From: Reticulitermes speratus | Taxonomy: Eukaryota > Arthropoda > Insecta > Blattodea > Rhinotermitidae | Direction of reading: 5' to 3' | Length of the DNA stretch: 64,000 nucleotides | NCBI GenBank assembly: GCA_021186555.1 | Contig: JAJKFL010000005.1 | Span: forward strand, 1,093,001 to 1,157,000 | Shown: one piece after another, positions 22,406 to 34,288 of the stretch | How positions within the stretch are numbered: the first letter of the stretch is position 1 | How the letters are laid out: each line of letters begins with the position of its first letter | Program-made: the position numbers and the translations under genes | Notes under the pieces: model-generated | The model's database searches: none | What the model was told of the DNA's origin: nothing | What the model saw: the letters and a program-made list of their open reading frames with translations, nothing else

Positions 22406-25312
22406 TTAGCTTGTAATTACTTTCTTGACCCTTTTTCTAAAAGTGCTTAATTTACAGGGGAAAGTCGCTAGTACGCTTGGAGGTAATTGGTTCCAGCTTT
22501 TTATGGTCCTATTTACAAAGGAATATTTACCTACATCTGTTCTTTGTTTCCTAATTCTAATTTTCCGACTATGATCGTCCCTACCCAGGTAGCATGGTTT
22601 TAGCAGTCTATCCCCTATCGTTTTCCAAGCCCGTCCCCCGGTGTATGCTTTGAAAAGGGCGCATATTCGGGCTATCGCTCTACGCTGTGTCAATGTTTCC
22701 CAACCCGATTCATTTGTATTATTTGCAAATTTTGCCGCTCTCTTTTGCACGTGATTCAAAGCGCTTACCTGACCTTCTCTGTATGGGTCCCAACACACCG
22801 CTCCATACTCAAGTATCGGTCTCACTAGTGCCGTATAAGCTAAACGTTTCGTATTATTATTTGCCCTTTTGAGTATACGCATTACGAAATGAAGAGCCCT
22901 CCATGATTTTCTTAGAGTATAATTTACATGATCTGCCCAGCTTAGGTCGCTGCCTATAATTATTCCTAAATACTTAAAGCTATTTGCCTCTGGAATTAGT
23001 TGATCCCCAATACAATACCTCAGTGTACCTTTCACCCTAGTTCTATTGAAGCTTACTGCTTTACTTTTACCTGGATTTATCCTCATTTCATTTTCAACCG
23101 CCCATTCCCCTAATCTATTTAAGTCTGTCTGCAAATTTTCAATGTCACTACTATCGATTATCCTCCTGTATATTATACAATCATCAGCGAAAAGCCGTAT
23201 ATTTGACTCAATGTTTTTCCAAATATCATTAACATAAGCGAGAAACAGCAACGGACCTAATACGCTCCCTTGCGGCACTCCCGACGTTACTCTGACTTCC
23301 TCAGATAGTTGTCCGTCTACTCTAACTCTTTGCGAACGTCCTAAGAGAAATTCCTTTATCCATACCACTACCCTCAAGTCCACACCGGTTTCCGCAATTT
23401 TTGTAAGCAGCCTATCATGTGGGACTAAATCAAAAGCCTTTGAAAAATCTATTATAATCGCGTCAGTCCTGACTCCCTCGTCCAGTGAATCAGCAATATC
23501 TTGACAAACTGTGACTACTTGACTTTCGCATGAGTACCCTGGTCTAAATCCATGCTGACCCTCATATAACCACTCACTTATTTCCCAGACTTGCCTTAGA
23601 TACCCTGCTATAACGTGCTCCATTTGTTTGCAAACTACTGAGGTTAAACTGACCGGTATATAGTTTCCCACTACCGATCGATCTCCCCCTTTATAAATAG
23701 GAACCACTATAGCTTTTTTCCAGTCCCCTGGGATAGAATTGTTGTTCATCGTTATATCTAGTAATCTCGCGAGGTATGGAATCATGGCTTCCCCACCTAA
23801 CTTTAAAATTTCCCCAGGAATGCCATCTGGTCCGACGGATTTATTTCTCCCGATTGCTGATAGTCGTTTCCGTAAAATGTTGATACTAATGGTGAACGGT
23901 TTTCCTGAATCTGTTGATTGGATCTGCGGGGTATTTCGTTCGCAACTGAATACAGACGCATAATAAGAGTTTAGGGAGTTGGCCTTTTCTGTTGGTTCGG
24001 TGATGATATTTCCATTAATGCCCTTGATCGCAGGAATATTTTCTCTATTACCTTTACGTCTTTTAACATACTTATAAAACTCTGCCCAGCATTTACCTTC
24101 GTTTTGTAAGACCGAACTTAAGAATGTCTCCTGAGCCTTCTTTTTTGCTATCAGTAACTCTTTGGATAAACGTTTCAGCTCTGCTTGGTAATACCCTCCA
24201 AATTTTCGCTTATTGTAAACTCTCCTCACCTTTACCTTAAGTCGTTTTACATCCTTCGTATAATATTCCGGATCCGGATTCTTACTCAGAATTTTATGTG
24301 GTACAAAACGTTCTATACCCTCAGAGACTATTTCCTTATAGCTTTTCCATATCTCCTCCACGCTACTACCTTTTCCAGCCCATAAGCTAAACTTTTCCCG
24401 AAGAAAGGTTTGCAAACCTAATACATCTGTTTTGTGGTACACCGGGACTATCCTTTCAATTTTTGTCTCCCGACAATTTTCATCCCATTCTACTTCCAAT
24501 AAAACCCCGCTATGATCGCTGATTCCGTGTACAATGTTACAAGAGTTAAGCGTATTATCAGGTCTGAGGAGGTAGATGTCCAACAGCGCGTCACCTCTCG
24601 TCGGGCCACTTACTACCTGAGTATAACCATTTTCCCATACTAATTTGTTTACGAACGCCTGAATACCGCTTGTTTTCCCTGCATCCCCTTTCCAATTCGC
24701 TTGAGGCAAGTTCAAATCTCCTCCTATAATGCATCTCTTCGTTGAGTTTCGCGTAAGTAAGGTACGGGCTGCTAGTCTTTCAATCGCCAACATATCCCCG
24801 TTAGGAGCTCTGTATATACCTATAATTTCCCACGAATATTTTGGATACATTCCTTTCACTTCCACCGCGATCATCTCAAAATCCTCATCCACCCAAAGCT
24901 CCGTACAGGCAATGTAGTTTTTAACACATATAAAAACCCCACCACCACGGGCAGCCCTATCTCTTCTGAAAATTGTAAAATCTGCCCTAAAAATTTCAGC
25001 ATTGCTAATGTCTTCTTTAAGCCATGACTCCGTACCTATAACAACATCAGGGTTGTATGTGTCAACTAAATTCCAGAATTCTAAGGCTTTATTATATATA
25101 CTCCTACAGTTAACCTGTAGCACCATTAGCGTCTTACCTTCAACCCTATATGCAGATGCCGTACTTATAGATTCAACCCATGACCTAGCTTCAATTTCCC
25201 TACTCACCCATTTTTTCGTCTCTGTCCCCCTTTCTTCATGTAAAGTCTTCTGTTTTTCAATTGATGGTTGCCGCATTTCCCTGGTTGTCCTCGTTCTGCA
25301 AGTTCCATCCAC
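22406..25312 (-). CDS. Non-LTR retrotransposon endonuclease/reverse transcriptase
   Basis: A 968-residue uninterrupted ORF. Residues about 62-270 form an apurinic-type endonuclease that would nick the target: N68 (QVNCRS), E95 (TESWL), D199 and N201 (GGDLNLP), D266-H267 (ISDHS). Residues about 500-800 form the reverse transcriptase for target-primed cDNA synthesis: VGPDGIP (493-499), motif A with D622 (IDFSKAFDLVPH), GVPQGSVLGPLL (678-689), and the catalytic FADD at 708-711. The C-terminus (WNQLPPSV near 940-947, FRKRVKK near 958-964) is the CR1/L2-group type; I cannot assign the clade more finely. One unusual residue is I552 in NYIPVSLTS, where R is typical. The start was chosen as the first ATG, about 60 residues before the endonuclease. 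All catalytic residues are present, so the copy looks recent and possibly active. Confidence 0.95.
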   Translation of the reverse strand: MDGTCRTRTTREMRQPSIEKQKTLHEERGTETKKWVSREIEARSWVESISTASAYRVEGKTLMVLQVNCRSIYNKALEFWNLVDTYNPDVVIGTESWLKEDISNAEIFRADFTIFRRDRAARGGGVFICVKNYIACTELWVDEDFEMIAVEVKGMYPKYSWEIIGIYRAPNGDMLAIERLAARTLLTRNSTKRCIIGGDLNLPQANWKGDAGKTSGIQAFVNKLVWENGYTQVVSGPTRGDALLDIYLLRPDNTLNSCNIVHGISDHSGVLLEVEWDENCRETKIERIVPVYHKTDVLGLQTFLREKFSLWAGKGSSVEEIWKSYKEIVSEGIERFVPHKILSKNPDPEYYTKDVKRLKVKVRRVYNKRKFGGYYQAELKRLSKELLIAKKKAQETFLSSVLQNEGKCWAEFYKYVKRRKGNRENIPAIKGINGNIITEPTEKANSLNSYYASVFSCERNTPQIQSTDSGKPFTISINILRKRLSAIGRNKSVGPDGIPGEILKLGGEAMIPYLARLLDITMNNNSIPGDWKKAIVVPIYKGGDRSVVGNYIPVSLTSVVCKQMEHVIAGYLRQVWEISEWLYEGQHGFRPGYSCESQVVTVCQDIADSLDEGVRTDAIIIDFSKAFDLVPHDRLLTKIAETGVDLRVVVWIKEFLLGRSQRVRVDGQLSEEVRVTSGVPQGSVLGPLLFLAYVNDIWKNIESNIRLFADDCIIYRRIIDSSDIENLQTDLNRLGEWAVENEMRINPGKSKAVSFNRTRVKGTLRYCIGDQLIPEANSFKYLGIIIGSDLSWADHVNYTLRKSWRALHFVMRILKRANNNTKRLAYTALVRPILEYGAVCWDPYREGQVSALNHVQKRAAKFANNTNESGWETLTQRRAIARICALFKAYTGGRAWKTIGDRLLKPCYLGRDDHSRKIRIRKQRTDVGKYSFVNRTIKSWNQLPPSVLATFPCKLSTFRKRVKKVITS

Positions 25313-25366
25313 CGAAGTATGTCATTCCTTCCTCCGTGAAGATCCTCCGCCATCAAGTCCACTAAA

Positions 25367-25599
25367 ATATGGAACATTACATAACATGAACAGAACAATA
25401 CTTAACATATGGAACATTACATAACATGAACAGAACAATACTTAACATATGGAACATTACATAACATGAACAGAACAATACTTAACATATGGAACATTAC
25501 ATAACATGAACAGAACAATACTTAACATATGGAAACATTACATAACATGAACAGAACAATACTTAACATATGGAACATTACATAACATGAACAGAACAA
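25367..25599. repeat. 40-bp minisatellite (E), right part
   Basis: About 5.8 copies of the unit ATATGGAACATTACATAACA + TGAACAGAACAATACTTAAC, nearly identical, with one extra A near 25,532. It is contiguous in register with the left part at 21,041-21,128. Confidence 0.95.
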
Positions 25600-25975
25600 C
25601 AATGTTAAATATTTAGTGAATGATAGACTTACTACATGTGTTTTTATTGTAAATAAAGCTTATTAAGTTACTAACTTTGAAGTTAATGCAAAAACTAAAA
25701 TGGAATAAATGTGTTATATACTGTGGCTTTAAGTACAACCACGTTGCACCATAAAATAACAAAGTGTGTTCATTAGTTATTTAAGATGCAATTGCTACAG
25801 TGTGTTCAAAATTAATAAACACAGATTCAATAATTATATTTTCTCGATTATTCTCTTTGGATTTAGATAAAAATTGTTTTTATAATTATCGAGTTCTCGA
25901 TAAAACCTTCTCGCGAACCTATGTCAGACCTCCGGCGACCTTGATTTGGGTAGAGACTTCAGGTTGGGGATCAAT
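25600..25975. other. AT-rich spacer
   Basis: Nothing recognised between the 40-bp and 19-bp arrays. Confidence 0.5.
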
Positions 25976-28900
25976 GCTGTAACTGTATCTTACTGCTGTA
26001 ACTGTATCTTACTGCTGTAACTGTATCTCACTGCTGTAACTGTATCTTACTGCTGCAACTGTATCTCACTGCTGTAACTGTATCTTACTGCTGTAACCGT
26101 ATCTTACTGCTGTAACAGTATCTTACTGCTGTAACTGTATCTTACTGCTGTAACCGTATCTTACTGCTGTAACTGTATCTTACTGCTGTAACTGTATCTT
26201 ACAGCTGTAACCGTATCTTACTGCTGTAACAGTATCTTACTGCTGTAACCGTATCTTACTGCTGTAACAGTATCTTACTGCTGTAACTGTATCTCACTGC
26301 TATAACTGTATCTTACTGCTGTAACTGTATCTTACTGCTGTAACTGTATCTTACTGCTATAACTGTATCTTACTGCTGTAACTGTATCTTACTGCTGTAA
26401 CCGTATCTTACTGCTGTAAGAGTATCTTACTGCTGTAACTGTATCTTACTGCTGTAACCGTATCTCACTGCTGTAACTGTATCTTACTGCTGTAACCGTA
26501 TCTTACTGCTGTAACAGTATCTTACTGCTGTAACCGTATCTCACTGCTATAACTGTATCTTACTGCTGTAACCGTATCTTACTGCTGTAACAGTATCTTA
26601 CTGCTGTAACTGTATCTCACTGCTATAACTGTATCTTACTGCTGTAACTGTATCTTACTGCTGTAACTGTATCTTACTGCTATAACTGTATCTTACTGCT
26701 GTAACTGTATCTTACTGCTGTAACTGTATCTTACTGCTGTAACTGTATCTTACTGCTCTAACTTTATCTCACTACTCAAACTGTATCTCACTGCTCTAAC
26801 TGTATCTTACTGCTGTAACTGTATCTTACTGCTCTAACTGTATCTTACTGCTATAACTGTATCTTACTGCTGTAACTGTATCTTACTGCTGTAACTGTAT
26901 CTTACTGCTGTAACTGTATCTTACTGCTCTAACTTTATCTCACTACTCAAACTGTATCTCACTGCTCTAACTGTATCTTATTGCTGTAACTGTATCTTAC
27001 TGCTCTAACTGTATCTTACTGCTGTAACTGTATCTTACTGCTGTAACTGTATCTTACTGTTGTAACCGTATCTTACTGCTGTAACAGTATCTTACTGCTG
27101 TAACTGTATCTCACTGCTATAACGTATCTTACTGCTGTAACCGTATCTTACTGCTGTAACAGTATCTTACTGCTGTAACTGTATCTCACTGCATAACTGT
27201 ATTTACTGCTGTAACTGTATCTTACTGCTGTAACTGTATCTTACTGCTATAACTGTATCTTACTGCTGTAACTGTATCTTACTGCTGTAACTGTATCTTA
27301 CTGCTGTAACTGTATCTTACTGCTCTAACTTTATCTCACTACTCAAACTGTATCTCACGCTCTAACTGTATCTTACTGCTGTAACTGTATCTTACTGCTC
27401 TAACTGTATCTTACTGCTATAACTGTATCTTACTGCTGTAACTGTATCTTACTGCTGTAACTGTATCTTACTGCTGTAACTGTATCTTACTGCTCTAACT
27501 TATCTCACTACTCAAACTGTATCTCACTGCTCTAACTGTATCTTACTGCTGTAACTGTATCTTACTGCTCTAACTGTATCTTACTGCTATAACTGTATCT
27601 TACTGCTGTAACTGTATCTTACTGCTGTAACTGTATCTTACTGCTATAACTGTATCTTACTGCTGTAACAGTATCTTACTGCTGTAACTGTATCTCACTG
27701 CTATAACTGTATCTTACTGCTGTAACTGTAATCTTACTGCTGTAACTGTATCTTACTGCTGTAACTGTATCTCACTGCTGTAACTGTATCTTACTGCTGT
27801 AACCGTATCTTACTGCTGTAACAGTATCTTACTGCTGTAACTGTATCTCACTGCTATAACCGTATCTTACTGCTGTAACCGTATCTTACTGCTGTAACAG
27901 TATCTTACTGCTGTAACTGTATCTCACTGCTATAACTGTATCTTACTGCTGTAACTGTATCTTACTGCTGTAACTGTATCTTACTGCTATAACTGTATCT
28001 TACTGCTGTAACGTATCTTACTGCTGTAACTGTATCTTACTGCTGTAACTGTAATCTTACTGCTCTAACTTTATCTCACTACTCAAACTGTATCTCACTG
28101 CTCTAACTGTATCTTACTGCTGTAACTGTATCTTACTGCTCTAACTGTATCTTACTGCTATAACTGTATCTTACTGCTGTAACTGTATCTTACTGCTGTA
28201 ACTGTATCTTACTGCTGTAACTGTATCTTACTGCTCTAACTTTATCTCACTACTCAAACGTATCTCACTGCTCTAACTGTATCTTATTACTGTAACTGTA
28301 TCTACTGCTCAACTGTATCTTACTGCTGTAACTGTATCTTACTGCTGTAACTGTATCTTACTGCTGTAACTGTATCTTACTGCTGTAATTGTATCTTACT
28401 GCTGTAACTGTTTCTTACTGCTCTAACTTTATCTCACTACTCAAACTGTATCTCACTGCTCTAACTGTATCTTATTGCTGTAACTGTATCTTACTGCTCT
28501 AACTGTATCTTACTGCTGTAACTGTATCTTACTGCTGTAACTGTATCTTACTGCTCTAACTGTATTTTACTGCTCTAACTGTATCTTACTGCTCTAACTG
28601 TATCTTATTGCTGTAACTGTATCGTACTGCTCTAACTGTATCTTACTGCTGTAACTGTATCTTACTGCTGTAACTGTATCTTACTGCTGTAACTGTATTT
28701 TACTGCTCTAACTGTATCTCACTGCTCTAACTGTATCTTACTGCTGTAACTGTATCTTACTGCTGTAACTGTATTTTACTGCTCTAACTGTATCTTACTG
28801 CTCTAACTGTATCTTATTGCTGTAACTGTATCTTACTGCTCTAAACTGTATCTTACTGCTGTAACTGTATCTTACTGCTGTAACTGTATCTTACTGCTGT

Positions 28901-30986
28901 AACTGTATTTTACTGCTCTAACTGTATCTTACTGCTGTAACTGTATTTTACTGCTCTAACTGTATCTTACTGCTCTAACTGTATCTTACTGCTCTAACTG
29001 TATCTTACTGCTGTAAATGTATCTTACTGCTGTAACTGTTTCTTACTGCTCTAACTTTATCTCACTACTCAAACTGTATCTCACTGCTCTAACTGTATCT
29101 TATTGCTGTAACTGTATCTTACTGCTCTAACTGTATCTTACTGCTGTAACTGTATCTTACTGCTGTAACTGTATCTTACTGCTCTAACTGTATTTTACTG
29201 CTCTAACTGTATCTTACTGCTCTAACTGTATCTTATTGCTGTAACTGTATCGTACTGCTCTAACTGTATCTTACTGCTGTAACTGTATCTTACTGCTGTA
29301 ACTGTATCTTACTGCTGTAACTGTATTTTACTGCTCTAACTGTATCTCACTGCTCTAACTGTATCTTACTGCTGTAACTGTATCTTACTGCTGTAACTGT
29401 ATTTTACTGCTCTAACTGTATCTTACTGCTCTAACTGTATCTTATTGCTGTAACTGTATCTTACTGCTCTAACTGTATCTTACTGCTGTAACTGTATCTT
29501 ACTGCTGTAACTGTATCTTACTGCTGTAACTGTATTTTACTGCTCTAACTGTATCTTACTGCTGTAACTGTATTTTACTGCTCTAACTGTATCTTACTGC
29601 TCTAACTGTATCTTACTGCTCTAACTGTATCTTACTGCTGTAAATGTATCTCACTGCTCTAACTGTACCTTACTGCTCTAACTGTATCTTACTGCTCTAA
29701 CTGTATCTTACTGCTCTAACTGTACCTCACTGCTGTAACTGTATCTTACTGCTGTAACTGTATCTCACTGCTGTAACTGTATTTTACTGCTCTAACTGTA
29801 TCTTACTGCTCTAACTGTATCTTACTGCTCTAACTGTATCTTACTGCTCTAACTGTATCTTACTGCTCTAACTGTATCTTACTGCTCTAACTGTATCTTA
29901 CTGCTCTAACTGTACCTCACTGCTGTAACTGTATCTTACTGCTGTAACTGTATTTTACTGCTCTAACTGTATCTTACTGCTGTAACTGTATCTTACTGCT
30001 CTAACTGTACCTCACTGCTGTAACTGTATCTTACTGCTGTAACTGTATTTTACTGCTCTAACTGTATCTTACTGCTCTAACTGTATCTTACTGCTCTAAC
30101 TGTATCTTACTGCTCTAACTGTATCTTACTGCTCTAACTGTATCTTACTGCTGTAAATGTATTTACTGCTCTAACTGTATCTTACTGCTCTAACTGTATC
30201 TTACTGCTCTAACTGTATTTTACTGCTCTAACTGTATCTTACTGCTCTAACTGTATCTTACTGCTCTAACTGTACCTCACTGCTGTAACTGTATCTTACT
30301 GCTGTAACTGTATCTTACTGCTCTAACTGTATGTTACTGGTCTAACTGTATCTTACTGCTGTAACTGTATCTCACTGCTGTAACTGTATCTTACTGCTCT
30401 AACTGTATCTTACTGCTCTAACTGTATCTCACTGCTCTAACTGTATCTTACTGCTGTAACTGTATCTCACTGCTCTAACTGTAACTCACTGCTGTAACTG
30501 TATCTTACTGCTCTAACTGTATATTACTGCTGTAACTGTATCTTACTGCTCTAACTGTATCTCACTGCTCTAACTGTATCTTACTGCTCTAACTGTATCT
30601 CACTGCTCTAACTGTATCTTACTGCTCTAACTGTATCTCACTGCTCTAACTGTATCTTACTACTCTAACTGTACCTCACTGCTCTAACTGTATCTCACTG
30701 TTCTAACTGTATCTTACTGCTCTAACTGTATCTCACTGCTCTAACTGTATCTTACTACTCTAACTGTATCTTACTGCTCTAACTGTATCTCACTGCTCTA
30801 ACTGTATCTTACTGCTCTAACTGTATCTTACTGCTCTAACTGTATCTTACTGCTCTAACTGTATCTCACTGCTCTAACTGTATCTTACTGCTCTAACTGT
30901 ATCTTACTGCTCTAACTGTATCTCACTGCTCTAACTGTATCTTACTGCTCTAACTGTATCTTACTGCTCTAACTGTATCTTACTGC
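25976..30986. repeat. 19-bp minisatellite array (F), about 263 copies
   Basis: The unit is GCTGTAACTGTATCTTACT with GCTC, TCTCAC and GCTATAAC variants. A 33-monomer (627-bp) block is duplicated in tandem: the rare ATCGTACTGC variant at 28,621 recurs at 29,249, and the flanking variant order matches. GCTC variants dominate the 3' part and GCTG variants the 5' part. Single-base indels cluster at 27,100-28,310. Confidence 0.97.
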
Positions 30987-32038
30987 CCTCATCCCATCAG
31001 TGCCTTCGTCTTCAAAATGCATTCTTCATATAGGGGTGTCCAAACAAAAGTACTAATCTTGGTTTTTCCTATCCATGCTGCCAAACCCGTCCAGCCCCTG
31101 CTCCCTGACACTATCATCCTATCCGCAGTACTTTGTTTCCAGACAGTCTCTCTTTACCCTACTGTCAGAAACGCCTTCATACCAGCACCATGCTTTAACG
31201 TTGTCAAGACCGAAGCTTAAATAAATTTTATAAAAAATTAAGTTCATACTTCACAGAGAACACACTACGTGTACATTATCAAAACGAACCAGGTCATTCT
31301 GTTGAGGTGAACAATCACTGTTTACTGTGAAGATCGTATGAAACGTATTTTGTGGTAAAATGCACGTTGTCTTAGCGTTGCATCATCTGGTATATAGCTA
31401 CCAATAAGCTTTAAATAGTTAGAACAACGTGGTGGCTCAATCAATGGCGTGAAAGCCTGCGGGTAGGATCACCGGTTTCGATCTGACACATGGTCATAAA
31501 CTTGATCATTATATAAATGATTGCGCAGCCACTGACGCCACTGACGTCACATCGGTGCCACAGGACGTCTCAAGGAACCTTATTGTGCATCTCCATAGCA
31601 CATAAAACCTTAGACGTCTATCCGATATGTTACAATTGTTATTATGTGTGCTTCAGTCTAAGAAAAATTTTTGAAAAATACAGTTCCATTATACAAACAC
31701 TAAGCTTTTCGACGCGAAATTGAACCGTAGTAAAATGTGCATTGATCGAGTGTATGAAAATTCGTTCTATTTGGAAACCTTTATTATATTAATTATATTA
31801 CACTAATTATAGTAATAACTTTCACGTGCACAGATTTTAATTGCACTTTTTGATAACAATTTTTACGAATAACAATGGTGTACTGCGTCAACTGTTTTGC
31901 CTACGCGCCAGATGATGACACGATTATGTCGAAACGTCTGGCATGTGTGTAACAGGACTGGCATATTCAACAAGATTGTGTTGTGTACTCAAGCACATGA
32001 AATTTGATTATAATGAAACAGCACGAAGCGTGGGCATT
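30987..32038. other. Mostly unassigned sequence
   Basis: No recognised gene. A weak tRNA-like stretch near 31,432-31,495 was not accepted. A hammerhead-like motif at 31,909-31,942 is listed separately. Confidence 0.45.
31909..31942 (+). ncRNA. Degenerate hammerhead-like motif
   Basis: CAGATGA (31,909-31,915; the second core base is A instead of U), extra T, stem II GACA/TGTC (31,917-31,920 and 31,927-31,930), GAAAC (31,931-31,935), then GTC. GCCAGA (31,908-31,913) and TCTGGC (31,937-31,942) can also pair. Probably an inactive relic. Confidence 0.38.
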
Positions 32039-33198
32039 TCTGTCTCAGACAATTTGTGTTGTGTTAGTTTTGTGTTAGTGTTGTGTTCTGTCTCAGACAA
32101 TTAGTGTTGTGTTCTGTCTCAGACAATTTGTGTTGTGTTAGTTTTGTGTTAGTGTTGTGTTCTGTCTCAGACAATTAGTGTTGTGTTAGTGTTGTGTTCT
32201 GTCTCAGACAATTAGTGTTGCGTTCTGTCTCAGACAATTAGTGTTGTGTTAGTGTTGTGTTCTGTCTCAGATAATTAGTGTTGTGTTAGTGTTGTGTTCT
32301 GTCTCAGACAATTAGTGTTGTGTTAGTGTTGTGTTCTGTCTCAGATAATTAGTGTTGTGTTAGTGTGTGTGTTCTGTCTCAGACAATTAGTGTTGTGTTA
32401 GTGTTGTGTTCTGTCTCAGACAATTTGTGTTGTGTTAGTTTTGTGTTAGTGTTGTGTTCTGTCTCAGACAATTAGTGTTGTGTTAGTGTTGTGTTCTGTC
32501 TCAGACAATTAGTGTTGTGTTAGTGTTGTGTTCTGTCTCAGACAATTAGTGTTGCGTTCTGTCTCAGACAATTAGTGTTGTGTTAGTGTTGTGTTCTGTC
32601 TCAGACAATTAGTGTTGTGTTAGTGTTGTGTTCTGTCTCAGATAATTAGTGTTGTGTTAGTGTTGTGTTCTGTCTCAGACAATTAGTGTTGTGTTAGTGT
32701 TGTGTTCTGTCTCAGACAATTTGTGTTGTGTTAGTTTTGTGTTAGTGTTGTGTTCTGTCTCAGACAATTAGTGTTGTGTTAGTGTTGTGTTCTGTCTCAG
32801 ACAATTAGTGTTGTGTTAGTGTTGTGTTCTGTCTCAGACAATTAGTGTTGTGTTAGTGTTGTGTTCTGTCTCAGACAATTAGTGTTGCGTTCTGTCTCAG
32901 ACAATTAGTGTTGTGTTAGTGTTGTGTTCTGTCTCAGACATTTTGTGTTGTGTTAGTTTTGTGTTAGTGTTGTGTTCTGTCTCAGACAATTAGTGTTGTG
33001 TTAGTGTTGTGTTCTGTCTCAGACAATTAGTGTCGTGTTAGTGTTGTGTTCTGTCTCAGACATTTTGTGTTGTGTTAGTTTTGTGTTAGTGTTGTGTTCT
33101 GTCTCAGACAATTAGTGTTGTGTTAGTGTTGTGTTCTGTAACAGACAATTAGTGTTGTGTTAGTGTTGTGTTCTGTCTCAGATATTTTGTGTTGTGTT
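32039..33198. repeat. 37-bp minisatellite array (G) with length variants
   Basis: The unit TGTTCTGTCTCAGACAATTA plus GTGTTGTGTTAGTGTTG is mixed with a longer version containing TTTGTGTTAGTG and a shorter version (GTTGCGTTCTG). G-over-C asymmetry on the plus strand is the reverse of most arrays here. Confidence 0.95.
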
Positions 33199-33754
33199 AG
33201 TGTTTCAATTACAACACGTTCCACACTACAACAGGCAGTTGTGTTAGTGTTTCAATTACAGTACGTTCCACACTACAACAGGCAGTTGTGTTCGTGTTTC
33301 AATTACAGTACGTTCCACACTACAACAGCCAGTTGTGTTAGTGTTTCAATCACAGTACGTTCCACACTACAACAGCCAGTTGTGTTAGTGTTTCAATTAC
33401 AGTACGTTCCACACTACAACAGCCAGTTGTGTTAGTGTTTCAATTACAGTACGTTCCACACTACAACAGCCAGTTGTGTTAGTGTTTCAATTACAGTACG
33501 TTCCACACTACAACAGCCAGTTGTGTTAGTGTTTCAATTACAGTACGTTCCACACTACAACAGCCAGTTGTGTTAGTGTTTCAATTACAGTACGTTCCAC
33601 ACTACAACAGCCAGTTGTGTTAGTGTTTCAATTACAGTACGTTCCACACTACAACAGCCAGTTGTGTTAGTGTTTCAATTACAGTACGTTCCACACTACA
33701 ACAGCCAGTTGTGTTAGTGTTTCAATTACAGTACGTTCCACACTACAACAGCCA
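33199..33754. repeat. 47-bp minisatellite array (H), about 12 copies
   Basis: The unit begins GTGTTAGTGTTTCAATTACA and ends CTACAACAGCCAGTT; copies are nearly identical. It starts inside the last unit of array G and shares GTGTTAGTGTT with it. Confidence 0.95.
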
Positions 33755-34288
33755 CGTACTTGCTACTTACACCGCACATCACCTTTTACGTTCACATGAC
33801 AATACAAGTTTCAAATTTTATTGCGATTTTCTCGAGTATCTTTCCTTCTCGATCCCCACCCCTCTCTCTCTCTCTCCCTCTCACTGTCTTTCTTTCTTGA
33901 TTTTCTTTTCGTCACTTTGTTCCTGCACTCCATTAAGATAAGAATTTTGTAAAATTTCTTTGCACAAAGATCCATTCCCTTCTTTCTTTCCTTTAGAGGA
34001 AATATTCTCTCTGAGAGAGATTCCCGGAATCGCAGCATCTACAAAGGAATGACGACATAAATATTCATACCCAAGCAGCATGCTACATTCTTTCTTCCTA
34101 CATATCTCTCCACTTTCCTTTTATGAAAGTTCAGACAAGACACGAGCCGGAGAAGATCCTGTTGGATTGTCGTTTGATCGAGATTTTTACTGCGTTTGCA
34201 AAAGCTTTTACAATTTTAGAAGTTTAAGGTCCAATTCGACTTTCAGCATGGGATATTATACTATAGAGTTCAATTACAGGGTCGGAAT
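33755..34288. other. Unassigned spacer with CT-rich tract
   Basis: A (CT)n-rich tract lies near 33,858-33,890. Nothing else recognised. Confidence 0.5.

Larger units (their letters stand above)
21129..25366 (-). mobile_element. CR1/L2-type non-LTR retrotransposon, 4.2 kb
   Basis: A minus-strand element is inserted in the 40-bp array. Its 3' end (low coordinate) is a (TAA)n tail at 21,129-21,147, a microsatellite-type tail usual for CR1/L2-group elements. The 5' end meets the array at 25,367. The flanks share only ATAT (21,125-21,128 and 25,367-25,370), a possible short duplication. It has one long intact ORF, a 3' untranslated region of about 1.3 kb rich in its own tandem repeats, and only about 54 bases upstream of the ORF. 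No ORF1 is visible, so it may be 5'-truncated or a single-ORF type. Confidence 0.85.

Noticed and set aside
25204..25398. 64-codon minus-strand frame overlapping the start of the retrotransposon ORF, possible ORF1 remnant
   Set aside because: It begins in the 40-bp array and shows no zinc-knuckle or coiled-coil signature of ORF1 proteins.
31432..31495. Possible tRNA-derived SINE head (GTGGCTCAATCAATGG, GGTTTCGATCT)
   Set aside because: Both boxes are imperfect and no body or second copy is visible in the window.
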